DNA from: Astrocystis sublimbata
Lineage: Eukaryota; Ascomycota; Sordariomycetes; Xylariales; Xylariaceae
Assembly: GCA_022453515.1 (NCBI GenBank)
Contig: JAJNNY010000042.1
Coordinates: forward strand, 186,001-250,000
DNA: 64,000 bases
Direction: 5' to 3'
Shown: positions 35,401-46,228 of the stretch, piece after piece
Layout: each line of letters opens with the position of its first letter
Position numbering within the stretch: the stretch's first letter is position 1
Translations under genes and position numbers: made by a program
Notes under the pieces: model-generated
Told to the model about the DNA's origin: nothing
Seen by the model: only the letters and a program-made list of their open reading frames with translations
Databases searched by the model: none

Positions 35401-37481
35401 ATGGCGCTACCGAATGTTCAGGTCAAAGACCTCGCCCCCTCTGCTTCCTTCTACTCGGCTGTCTGCCAGCCCCTCGGCCTGACTTTTGTGTCTGCTAGCC
35501 CAACCTTCGTCGTCTTTGGCAGCCCGAATCCGGTATTCGAAGTCAAAGCCAGTGCCGCAGCTCGCCCAACCCGTATAGTTGCCTCAGCTGCCTCGCCGTC
35601 TGCTGTATCTGCTTTTTACGCTGCTGCACGGAGGGCAAACCTAATCGGCGCCTCCCATATCTCACTTCAAGAAGAGAACGGCACGACTGGCGAGAGCCGT
35701 GCAAGCGCCACCGATCTTGAGGGTAACGTCATGGAGGCCGTCTATGTTCACTCGCAACCACCCACTAGCCAAGGGGGTCGCATCCTCGGCTGGAACCTGG
35801 ATGCGAACACCTCGTCTGTAGGTGCCGCACGATCTGCTGTCGGTTCTGCCGCCGCCCCGGCCCCGTCGCGGCCGGGTTTGGCATCGATAGTACCCATGGA
35901 AGGGGAGGGAGGCTACCGATATATCAAGCGTAGCTTCACCTCGTCCGTCGTCGAGACTGCCCCGCCCAAGGAGGAAGAGTCGACGGGCTTCAGCACCGGC
36001 ACCATAGTAGGAGCTGCTCTAGGCGCTCTTGCTGCCGGCGCCGCCATCGGAGCCGGCATCAGCTACGTGCTTGGCCAGAAGGAGAAAGACCGCGCCCTGC
36101 GTCAGGAGTTTGACGCACCACCGCCCATGCAGCGCCGGTCCACATTTCCGGAACCGTTCCCATCTGACCAACAGCCCCGCTACGTGGAGATGGAACGCAC
36201 TGTCGAGAAGGTCAGATATCCGGAGCAATATGCGCCGCCGGGGTCGAACCAGTATCCCCACCCGGCCTACACGACACGCCAGCCTCAAGCCAGTTCGCCC
36301 GTGGAGGAGATCATCGAAGAGCGTCCCGCCCTGAGCCGTGTCAACTCGGGCTCACGGGTCTCCCCTCGGAAACCTCTCATGATCGCGGATGTGGAGAACA
36401 AGAGCAACATCGGCAACATCTTTTCCGAACACAAGAGCAACGTCGGCAAGCAGCGGGAGCCTGAGCTCGTGAGTGTCGTCAGTAGGCGAGAGCCCGAGCG
36501 TATGACCACCGTCAGTAAAAGGGAGCCGGATCGAATGAGCACTATCGACGAACGTGAGCCGGAGCGTATGTCGACTGTTAGCAAGCGGGAACCCGACCGC
36601 ATGACCTCTGTCAGCAAGAGGGAGCCCGATCGTATGACCTCGGTTAGCAAGCGGGAACCTGATCGTATGACCTCTGTTAGCAAGCGAGAGCCTACCGAGC
36701 GCATGAGTACCGTCAGTAAGAGGGAACCAAACCCTAGCCCCCCTAGCCCCCCGAGCCCTCCTCGCGAGAGTCGGGATAAGGAGAACGAACCCCGCAACCA
36801 TGCTGGTACGACAACGAATAAGCCACCGCCGATTGACTTCGCAGGTCAGCTACAACAGGAGCTGTCCAGGCGCCGGAGGCCGGTGGAGGCCACCTCGTCT
36901 AACTCCAGGGCACCTTCGCGGTCGCGCAAAGACGATGACGACGACGATACCCGTAGTCATGTGTCGTCGCGCTCCAGGAGGCACCGTGACCACGGTGAGG
37001 GCAGCAGTCGCAGCCACCGGCACAGAAGTTCGCGCCCGCCAGCTGATGTGGAGACATACGTGTCGGCAAGAGGTGAGAAGTCGACTGACACTGCGCGCCC
37101 ACACAAGTCTTCTTCGCGGTCACATTCGCGTTCTTCAAAGACGCCTAGGAGCCACGCCCCGAGTCATGTCTCCTCCAGAGATCGGGATCGACGCCACCGG
37201 GACCGCGAGTACCCTGTACGATCCAAGGAGAAGACGAACTGGAGGGATCTGGTGGACGACGATGACAGCAGCGATGATAAGGCTAGCGTGGCGCCGAGTG
37301 AGAGCATCAGCTGTGTTGGAACGCGGGAGGAACGACCTAGTGAGTTTAACCTGTGATTCATTTGAAGGGGATGAGATGAGATGAGATGGGCTGCTTGACT
37401 AACTTAACAACCTCTACAGAACCCAACCCCAGAGATCTCCCATTCTTGCAGAAGTATGACCGGATTATGGTCGGCAATTAA
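35401..37481 (+). CDS. VOC-domain protein with glycine-rich membrane segment and 11-residue repeat array
   Basis: Two exons (35401-37339, 37420-37481; GTGAGT...CAG) encode 666 residues; the last exon adds PNPRDLPFLQKYDRIMVGN. Residues 1-120 look like one glyoxalase/VOC half (VKDLAPSASFYSAVCQPLG, TDLEGNVMEAVYV). Residues about 195-225 form a Gly/Ala-rich membrane segment (GTIVGAALGALAAGAAIGAG). Residues about 349-447 hold seven units of KREPDRMTSVS and variants, three of them identical. The rest is Arg/Ser/His-rich and disordered with a D6 run, ending in an acidic patch. No enzyme activity can be assigned: a single VOC half normally needs a partner, and the usual metal ligands are not obvious. 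ATG 35401 is the first Met before the VOC fold. The split end exon argues for a real, maintained gene. Confidence 0.8.
36470..36735 (+). repeat. 33-bp coding minisatellite (KREPDRMTSVS)
   Basis: About eight 33-bp units inside the VOC-domain gene. The amino-acid units alternate REPERM and REPDRM, with TTVS, STID, STVS or TSVS ends; one unit has an inserted Thr codon. Codon differences between identical peptide units show selection on the peptide and not just recent duplication. Confidence 0.85.
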
Positions 37482-38769
37482 GCACTGCCAATGAGATCGG
37501 GATGCATGCGGAACCTCGACACTGTTAATGAGAAACTCGGTAAAACGGAACGATAATTATGACTCACACACGACGCAACAACGAGGCTACTAACTTTATA
37601 CACGATACACACGATTCCATCGAAAGATTTGCATACTACACACACACCGCATGGCGGGCATACACTTTTTACTTCTCTTCTTTTTCTACTTTATAACGCA
37701 TGATATTGGATTGGGAATTTGGTCATTCATATTTCATTACATAAGACTAAACCATAGCATAAATAAGGGAGGGGTGGGAATTTGCTTTTTGCGTCAATTC
37801 CCTTTTTTGGAAATCTTGTCACTCTCTAGGCATGTGGCAGGCACTTTTGGAATCATTATATCATCAACGATAGAAAAAAAAGATCATTAATGCATTTAAT
37901 TTCAGCATGCAGCGTTTCACTACACCTAGCCTATACACGCATATACACACTAGCTAGTGGCGTTCTATCTTATTCAGATCCCTGGAGTACAACAACTCGC
38001 CTACAATTGAAACAAAATGTCCGCGAGATAAGTGACAGACGGGGAGGGTTGAATTCAAGGTATTGCTCGTGTGGAATTGGCCCAGGACACATACACTCAC
38101 TACTATGTTTTTCGAGCTGGGATTCTTTACTCACAAATGAACTTGCTGTCTTGACTTACGCCATTTTCTACGGACCTCCCAATGATCTGTGAGAGGGCTT
38201 TTATTAGCTTGTGGAGTTTTTATATTGAGTATACAGTTGGGAGCATGCGATATCAGCGTAATTTTGTATTGGAAAGGTGGGTGGGATGGCGCAGTTATAT
38301 ATCCTCGCTCGCCAACTAGAAAATTAACATTGAGTGAATTTTCAATTTTCCGTCTTGTAGCAAAGAAAAATACTTGAAACATAATTAGAAACATGTAACA
38401 CTAAAACTTACACTCATTGGGGGCACATTCATTGTTCTTTTGTGTCAGTACACATTGACTCGGAGATGGGCAGTTCGTGTACCGTAATAACCCCCCCGGT
38501 CTCGGCCCGGCACCTCGCCTCGGCATCGGGAACCCTTGTGACCGCGTTTTCAGCAACGGTGGGGTGGGTCGGCAGGGAAATTTACCTACACCTTCAATCT
38601 CGGTTCTCCTTCCTGAGTTTTCATTCCGATTCGCAAATAGTCGAACAACGTCGTTAAAGAAAAACAAAAAATAAGTCAGCAGCCCGCTGGACCGGGCCAC
38701 CTCTCGCGACGGCAAAGCAGAAGAGGAAATAATTTTAATTAGAGGCAAGACAAGACAGGACAAGACACG
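37482..38769. other. Intergenic
   Basis: 1.3 kb, AT-rich in the middle, no supported gene. Many short overlapping frames on both strands. The last 200 bases are the likely EamA promoter. Confidence 0.5.
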
Positions 38770-40472
38770 ATGTCTTACGGGACGCAGGACACCAGCAGCC
38801 CTGGGAAAAAGCAGCCCAGCGCAACAGCTTCGGGGACTGCTGCTGCTGGTCGCCCCACATCACCTCACATTCACACTCGTACCGATGCAACTCGTGAAGA
38901 TGAAGAGACGATAGCATCGCACGGGCAAGATAGAGAGGGCACGATGAGCTGGAGGCAGCGGGCGAGCGAGTTCTATGAGAGGAACTTTGGACTATTGCTG
39001 GTGTTTCTGGCGCAGACTTTTGGCTCTGTGGTACGTATATCCGTCTCGTTCTCTCGTCTTCGTGGCTATCTGCAAGATGAAGAACATATTCTCTTCTTCA
39101 CTCATTTCCAACATTACATACACTTCCTTCTGCATGCACAACCACGGTTTCGAAAGACATTTATTTCTACTCATTCATGTATACCCACCTACCTGACTGA
39201 CTATGACTAACACGATCTTGCTCGGCGCCACGTACAGATGAACACAGCGGCCAAGCTCCTGACCTCCAAAGACTCGCCCAACCAATTCCACGCGCTGCAC
39301 ATCATTTTCGTGCGCATGCTGGCGACGACGATCCTGGGCAGCTTGTACATGTGGTACCAGCGCGTCCCCGACTTCCCCCTCGGGAAGCGCGCCATGGTGC
39401 CCTTGCTCATCATGCGCGGCTCGGCCGGCTTTGTGGGGCTCTTTGGGCTGTACTACTCCCTGTCGTACCTCGAGATCTCCGATGCCACGGCCATCAGTTT
39501 CCTGACGCCGACGTTCACGGCGCTGCTGTGCTACGCGTGGCTGAGGGAGCCGTATCGCTTCCAGGAGGCGTTTTCGGGGATTCTGTCGCTGGTGGGCGTG
39601 CTGCTTATTGCGAGGCCGGCGTTTATTTTTGGGGGAGCGGAGCCGGAGAACGATGATGCGGGCGCAACGGGAAGCGCTTTTGCCTTTCTCGCAGATGGGG
39701 TGGTAGTCCAGAATGGAGTTGGTTCGTCGTCGCCGCAGCGCACGCTTGCCGTGCTGTGCTCCATCATGGGCACGTTTGCGGCCGCTACGGCGTATAGCAC
39801 GATCCGCGTCATTGGGAAACGAGTGCATTCGCTCATCAGCGTGAATTACTTTGCGGTGCTGTCGACGGTGGGGTCGGCGGTGATTATTGCGGTTCATCCG
39901 GACTTGGAGTTTATTCTGCCGAAGGGGGTTTTGCAATGGTGTGTTTCTCTTTTTCGTTTCTCGTCTTTTTTGTGCCATGAGGTGATTTGATACCTGCTCT
40001 TGGGGGTACGGATGAGATGAAACCTATGCTAATACTGATCTCAACGATACAGGACTCTTCTGATCATTATTGGCGTAGCGGGATTCCTGCTGCAGTTTCT
40101 CCTGACGGAAGGACTTCAGAGAGAGAAGGGTGGACGGGCTACGAATATGACGGTAAGTGACTACCTAACTTCCCCTTAAGATCATGCCCGCCTACCTACC
40201 AAACACAACACAAGAAACAATCTTGATGTCGGCTCGCTTGCTAATCAGTCCATTCTGTTACACAGTACTTCCAAATGGTGCTCGCGCTCATCATCGAGCG
40301 GGTCATCTGGGGCACAACGCCGGCGCTGCTGAGCTACGCGGGCAGTGTCTTGATTATTGGCGCAGCAATATGGTTGAGCTTGCAAAAGCCCAAGAAGGAG
40401 GAAGTGAAGGAGAGAGAAGAGAGGAGCACGGTCGTAGATGAGGAGACGACTTTGTTGGGGCCGAGATCTTAG
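38770..40472 (+). CDS. EamA/DMT-family membrane transporter (SLC35G-like)
   Basis: Four exons (38770-39030, 39238-39938, 40053-40152, 40266-40472) encode 422 residues. A hydrophilic 75-residue leader precedes about ten membrane helices in two EamA halves: LLLVFLAQTFGSV|MNTAAKLL, then LIMRGSAGFVGLFGLYYSL, LEISDATAISFLTPTFTALL and later IIIGVAGFLLQFLLTEGLQ, QMVLALIIERVIWG. The RGSAGF and SDATAISFLTP motifs are typical of the fungal SLC35G1-like group of drug/metabolite transporters. The substrate is unknown. The C-terminus is charged and ends ETTLLGPRS, resembling dileucine sorting signals of vacuolar or endosomal proteins. Confidence 0.88.
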
Positions 40473-41072
40473 AAGAATGGTCGATAGTGTGAAGCATAGG
40501 GCATTGATACTTAATAGTCTTAATCATGATACCTAGGTAGGTAGGTAAGATAGGGGATACCGCAGGGTTGGCTTTTTGATAAAAAAGACAGTATGCATAA
40601 TATACTAAAATAAACGTGTTACGACTTGATATGAAAGTACCTCGCATCTTTCCCCTATGTATTTGACGGGAACGGTGTAAGTCCCGGCAGGTACTTAGGT
40701 ACTTGAGCGGGCGGCGCCAAGGCTGGGACTTATTCACCCCACCACACCCAATGATGGATTGACGAGCTACCCCGGTTTAGGAACCTCTAAATTCTGAATT
40801 CTACATATCGAGAAAAAGTGAAGATAGACGAATTGTCGAATTCGCGACGACAGCCATTCCACCCAAGACACCTCACAGCGCCACGACCTCTCCACGTTTC
40901 TCGAGAACGAGTTAATCCAACGGCGCCCCATCCACCGACCAGGGCGACAGGCGCACGGCGAACAGCGATAGGCGAGGGACAGAGAGAGGGAAGGAGATAG
41001 AGACAGACGGCACGAGACACGACGAAGCGAAGCGAACACCGTAACAGTCACAATCACAATCACAATCACAGA
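40473..41072. other. Intergenic and uS17m leader
   Basis: Contains a TACCTAGGTA palindrome at 40530-40539, followed by GGTAGGTA steps, and a (TCACAA)n run directly before the uS17m start codon. No gene seen. Confidence 0.5.
40530..40539. repeat. TACCTAGGTA palindrome
   Basis: 10-bp perfect palindrome 58 bases after the EamA stop codon. Confidence 0.9.
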
Positions 41073-41724
41073 ATGGCCTCGGAAATAGCGGCCGGCCTGC
41101 GGAGGGCAACCAAGGAGTTCCACGGCATCGTCGTGTCGGCCGGGCTCATGGACAAGACGGTCAAGGTGAAACTGGGCGGGCAGAGGTGGGAGCAGCGAGT
41201 ACACAAGGTGCGTCTACCTACCATCATCTACCTAGACATCTAAAGGCCTGCTAGCTAACATATTCCCGGGTGGCGTTGGAAACAAACAGATGTTCAAAGA
41301 ACCCCGCTACAAGCTCGTGCACGACCCCGTCAACTCCCTCCGCCAAGGCGACGTCGTGGCCATCACGCCCTCGTGGCGCGAGTCGCAGCACGTGCGGCAC
41401 GTGGTGAAGCACATCATCGCGCCGTACGGCGGCGTGGGCATCGACGAGCGGCCGCGCATCCCCACCATGGAGGAGCGCGCCGCCGAGCGCACCCTCAAGC
41501 GCGAGGCGCGAGAAGCCTGGCGCGCCCTCAAGCGCGAGGTCAACTACCACGTCACACAGGGTGAGGAGCTGCAGCTCGAGGCCGGCAAGGCCGTCCGCAG
41601 GGTCGAGAAGGCGCGCAGGAAGGCCGCGGAGAAGCTGGCGTTGTTGGAGGAGGAGGAGGAGAATGCGGCTACGACTGCGGCTGCGGCTGCGAAGGGGAAG
41701 GGGAAGGGGAAGGGGAAGAAATAA
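41073..41724 (+). CDS. MRPS17: Mitochondrial small-subunit ribosomal protein uS17m
   Basis: Two exons (41073-41207, 41290-41724) encode 189 residues. The S17 OB-fold is clear: GIVVSAGLMDKTVKVKLGG, then RYKLVHDPVNSLRQGDVVAI. A long helical, lysine/glutamate-rich C-terminal extension follows (ARRKAAEKLALLEEEEE), ending in a (Gly-Lys) run encoded by GGGAAG repeats. The protein binds small-subunit rRNA in the mitochondrial ribosome. The extension is common in fungal mitoribosomal S17. It converges on the AAA ATPase gene with 799 bases between stops. Confidence 0.92.
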
Positions 41725-42523
41725 GAAAAGGAAAAAGGGAAAAAGGGAAAAAAAAGAAAAAAGCAGAGAAGAAGAGACGAAGCAAGATACAAATCGAATT
41801 TTCTCGGCCACTGGTTTGTTCACTGTGTATACATACATACATATCTAACATCACCACCGCGGTGCTCTATCTGGGGGAAGCTGAACGAACCAAGCGAGAA
41901 ACACAAGATACGCAACAACATACATGGAGTGTTGTTGACGAGGCATGTTCGACGACGAAATTGCCCTCCCAAGTTACGATTCATGGCCGGGAAAACCCCC
42001 CTCTCATACACACACGTACACACACCTATTCTTAGACCGGGGGGGAAGGAGGGGAATAGAGAAAAGAAAGAGGGTATGATGAACTGGGCAAGGGACCGGA
42101 ACTGGGGAGGGAATTCATCATCAACACATGTGTATATGATATGTATATTTATGCCAACAATGTAACACTACTACTAGGTATCTATCCTACTCATGTACAG
42201 CACTCGCTCTCGCTCTCGCTCACCACCTAGCACCACACAAGCTAAATACCTCAAGGTATCGAAAGGTATCAAATGTAGTATCATATATCCCAACCCTGCA
42301 AGTGCACCACTCCACTCCCGAACTCCTCTTGCCCGGTAGAGTATGTATATGTGCCTAGGTATGTAAAATGCTGTAGATAGGATTGCTCATTGGGTAGGTA
42401 AGGCTGTCGCGCAATTCCTCCCCTGTACCTTGCTTAATATATTCAACGCTCATCTCCTCGTTTCTTCATAGTTCGCCCTATCATGTGAAGCCTCGGCTGA
42501 GCAGACCTACAAGGATTCCTCCC
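41725..42523. other. Convergent intergenic region
   Basis: 3' flanks of uS17m and the AAA ATPase gene. A purine-rich GGGAAAAAG stretch follows the uS17m stop. A (CTCTCG)-like run lies near 42202. No gene seen. Confidence 0.5.
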
Positions 42524-45261
42524 TCAACCACCCCGTTCACCAAACTGCTTCGCCCAGTCCTCGTACTCCTTGAGTCCTTCCTGGTTCACGCTGGGCCGGA
42601 TGGTGCCCAGACTAGCCTTGAAGTCGCCCAGCTCGATCGGCCGGATCTGGTCCATCGTCATGTGCAGGAGAGCCTCACCAAGGGACCGCAGCGGGCCCAT
42701 GGCGGCGTCCTTGGCCAGGGCCGTTATATCGGAGCCAGAGAAGCCTGTAAATAGTGAGTGCATGAGTTAGCATTCTTCTTTTTCCCGTTCCTAACCATAG
42801 TAGTGTGTGTGTGTGTGTGATAAAGAAACGAAAGAAAAAGGGGGAGAGAAGCAAGAGTCTCACCATCAGTCAACACAACCAACTCCTCAATATCCCCACC
42901 CGAGAGCCCATGCTTCTGCTGTCCCAGCAGCGTCCTCAGCTGCTCGGCCCTCGTCTCCGGCTCGGGCAGCGGGATATACTGCCTCCTCACGAAGCGTCGT
43001 CGCGCGGCCTCGTCGATCGCCCAGGGCAGGTTCGTCGCTGCCAGGACCAGCACGCGGTTCGCGTCCCCGGCACTCTCCCTTCCGGCCGCCGCTCTCTGGA
43101 GATCGCTCCACTGGATCAGAAACTCCGTCTTGATGCGCCGCGTCGACTCATGGTCTCCCGACCCGCTGCGCTGCGACAGCAGGGAGTCGATCTCGTCTAC
43201 GAAAATAATGCTGGGCGCCATGACCTTGGCGAGCGCGAAGAGGGCGCGCACCAGCTTCTCTGACTCGCCCAAGTACTTGCTCGTCAGGCTGCTCGCGGAG
43301 ACAGAGAAAAAAGTGGATTTGGACTCCGTGGCCACGGCGCGGGCGAGCATGGTCTTGCCTGTGCCGGGCGGGCCGAAGAGGAGCATCCCACGCGCAGGCT
43401 CGCGCAGGCCCATGAATAAGTCGGGTCGTAGAAAGGGGTACACGACGGCTTCTTTGAGGGCCTTCTTGGCGATCTCGAGCCCGGCCACGTCGCTCCAGTG
43501 CACCGTGTCGCCTTCTACGACGATCTCGTTGAAGATGGCTTTGGCGGCGGAGGCGTCGACGCCCGGTGGCAGGCTCTTGAGAACACGCTTCTTCTTCAGC
43601 TCCCACTCGTTTTTAGTGTTGGTTTTGGTCGTATTTGATGTGTTGGTTGTGTTGATGGTTAGGTCTTTGGTGGTGGTGTTGTCCGATGAGGAAGGGGCGT
43701 CTGGGTCATCTACGATCGGTAGTGCCTTTTCCTTGCCCTTCGATCTCGCTTGGAGCCAGTCCGTCCTTGCCTTGTCTTCCCCCGACGAAGTCGACTCGGC
43801 CTCCGGCTGGTGGCTAGTGCGAGGCTTGCCACGCCTCCTGAGAGAATTGGGCTCTGCGGTGAAGTCGTCTTCTGCCCCCGATCCTCTTTCTGGGAACGTA
43901 CTGCGCTTCGGCGCCGTCCTCGGCGCCCTCGAACTAGAGCTACTGTAGTTTGCAGACTGGTCCTCGGAATTTGTTGTCCTTTTCGGCACCTGCCGTCGTT
44001 TCCCAGCCGAATTTGGTGTTGTACGATCTTGCATAGATAACGCATTCAAGGCACTCGAAGCAGCGCCTAAGGCGAGAGGCGACGGCATATCGAGGTTGTA
44101 GTCTCCTGAAACACGGGGAGCTGCCGCTTCCATGTCCGAGTGTAGATCCGGATTGGATTGGGCTGGCGCTATGGGGGTCGCGACCAATCTTCTCGTGTGG
44201 CTGTTCCAGTACGACGGTTGTGTGGAAAGACTGCGTCTCGTGCTGTTGTCGTCTGATAACCGTGGTTCCGCGACGGGGTGCGGGGACGATGACTGCCGAA
44301 CATCCAAGGCAACAGAAGAGTCAAGACTGGCCCTCGAGTGGGAGCTGCGGGCGGTCCAGGCTAATGTGGCGGCTTTGCTGGCACCGGGCCCCTTGGTCGC
44401 AGAGGATGGTGTGTTCCGACTGGATCTGGACGGCTTATCTGATTTGCCGCCTGACCGGAGCGTGGTTCGCATTGTGTGGCGTTCGGGGCTGGTCGACTTC
44501 GGGGAAGCTCTGGGGACTGTTGCGGCGGCCGGACGGGTGCCGTAGGGCGGTAGTGACGGCCCTCGCGCAGAGGACGATGAGGCTTCGGAGGATGGAAATA
44601 GGAGTCGGTCGGTCGAGTGTCGACGTAGCTCGGACGAGCCTCTGGAGGCGACAGAGGCACCGAGAGAGGGGCGCTGTGGCAGCGGTGGCCTGGACAGCTC
44701 GGTATAGGTGATGGCGGGTATGGTTCCGTCTCCGATCCAGCCCTTGGGCGTGCCGGGCTTAGGAGGAGAGTCGTCGGGTCGCGGGTCGGGTTGAGGGTTG
44801 GGTTCGCTGTCTAGAGCGCCCTGTTTATGTCCATTCTGGGTGAGGTCCTGGCGGGACAGGCGCAGGGCCTCAAGAAGATCTATCCTCTCCTTGCATTGGA
44901 CCTCGAGCTCGTGCAAGCTCTGGACAAGGGTGCGCTCCGTCTCGGACTTGGGGCCGCGGTCATTGTGCTTCCTGGTGGCGGTGGAGATGCGGATCTGGTC
45001 GAGCGCGTTCTTCCAGCAGAGTGTAGCTTCTTTCTCGTCGCCCTGTTAAGAAAAAGAGGAGGAGCTGGGTTAGCTTGGCATGCGCGATAGTCAATGCGAC
45101 GGCAATTGATGGGCAGACCGAGGCGGCATGGGAAAGTGAGAGTACTCGCGGGGCATTTGACAAGAGCTTACCTGGCTCTCATAATAGACAGCAGTGGAGC
45201 ATTTCAGATAGCACTCATCGTAGGTTTTCTGCAGACCCGACAAGCTTCGGCTCGACCACAT
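42524..45261 (-). CDS. Sap1/spastin-like AAA ATPase
   Basis: Three exons on the minus strand (45261-45172, 45042-42864, 42744-42524) encode 829 residues. Residues 1-85 form a helical MIT-like hairpin ([33 protein letters not shown]). About 90-500 is disordered, Ser/Pro/Arg-rich. The AAA module has Walker A GPPGTGKT at about 587, Walker [11 protein letters not shown] and [16 protein letters not shown] with the arginine fingers. The Vps4-type C-terminal helix ends [13 protein letters not shown]. The layout fits the meiotic-clade ATPases (Vps4, katanin, spastin), closest to yeast Sap1. Members remodel ESCRT-III or sever microtubules; which applies here cannot be told. The last intron (42745-42863) contains a (TG)n run. 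An upstream in-frame ATG at 45345 is possible but less likely. Confidence 0.88.
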
Positions 45262-45597
45262 GTTGGCGATGTTGCCGTCTTGTTGTGATCGTTGTCGTGT
45301 CTGGCCCAGCAGTGTTGGTGTTGACTCTCTGTTGAGCTGCAACAACCAAGCTATGACGCAAGCCAGCCCAGCCCAGCCCAGCGGGCAACCGCGCCAAGCC
45401 TGCTATTGGTCTCGCCTTCATACTTTACTTAAGTAACACACCAACTCCTGTACAAAGGCATCAACAAACACCTGTGCACCTTTGACGACACACCAAATTC
45501 ATGACAAGATCAATCATGAAAATATCAGAATCATCGCTCCCACGTGGGTTTTTTTATTTCAATGTAACAAAAATATACTTTTTCATTGTTGATTATC

Positions 45598-45609
45598 CTA
45601 CCTAGGTAG
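45598..45609. repeat. CTACCTAGGTAG palindrome
   Basis: 12-bp perfect palindrome in the AAA ATPase/deaminase divergent promoter. Confidence 0.9.
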
Positions 45610-45848
45610 GCAGGCGGATACCTACCCAGGCCTTAGGCTAGATCCATGATAGACCATGATTACCATCTACAATACGAACTCTCAGCAACATCAAAATCGG
45701 CAAGACATATATACCTCTAAGATCGGTTTGGCCATAGAGTCATAATGGGAATGCGACCTAACTACGCCACTTTTCCATTCAAGTACCTACCTAGTAGGCA
45801 CTTAAGTATCTATACATGGTCATAGCATCATCATGGAACAGTCCGTAC

Positions 45849-45871
45849 GAGCGACTTCTCGGAAGTCGCTC
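45849..45871. repeat. Perfect 10-bp hairpin
   Basis: GAGCGACTTC (45849-45858), loop TCG, GAAGTCGCTC (45862-45871). It lies 358 bases before the deaminase start codon. Confidence 0.9.
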
Positions 45872-46228
45872 AACAGACAATAAGAACATAAGCGCAAAGA
45901 CATAAACTGACAGAAAAGATGGCTAATTGTCAAACAGGTATCAGGTCACATCCTTAGAACTTTAGAATTCTTTGTTGAACTTTGAAGTTTCCAGCTGAAT
46001 ACATACCTAGCCCCTTAGGCACACAACTCAGTGGGCATGTTTAAAATTGACAGGTAGTTTCTTGTTATTTACCTGAGCCTGTTGGACAACCATCGTTCCC
46101 CTCACATTAGGAACCTCTACTGCTTTCTGTATGCGTACTGGGCTTCATTCGCCTGACAATACCCTTTACGAACACCTCAGCCCAAATACTGTGTCCGAAC
46201 GTTTCCCCATCAGCTCCAGCGATATACC

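Larger units (their letters stand above)
45262..46228. promoter_or_regulatory. Divergent promoter region, AAA ATPase / ankyrin-deaminase
   Basis: 967 bases separate two divergent genes. The stretch includes a perfect CTACCTAGGTAG palindrome (45598-45609) and a perfect 10-bp hairpin (45849-45871). No gene is seen; frames near 45262-45421 are antisense to the ATPase leader. Confidence 0.55.

Noticed and set aside
36285..36801. Two overlapping minus-strand frames of 149-170 codons with regular repeats
   Set aside because: They are the complement of the KREPDRMTSVS minisatellite, whose 33-bp period keeps all frames open.
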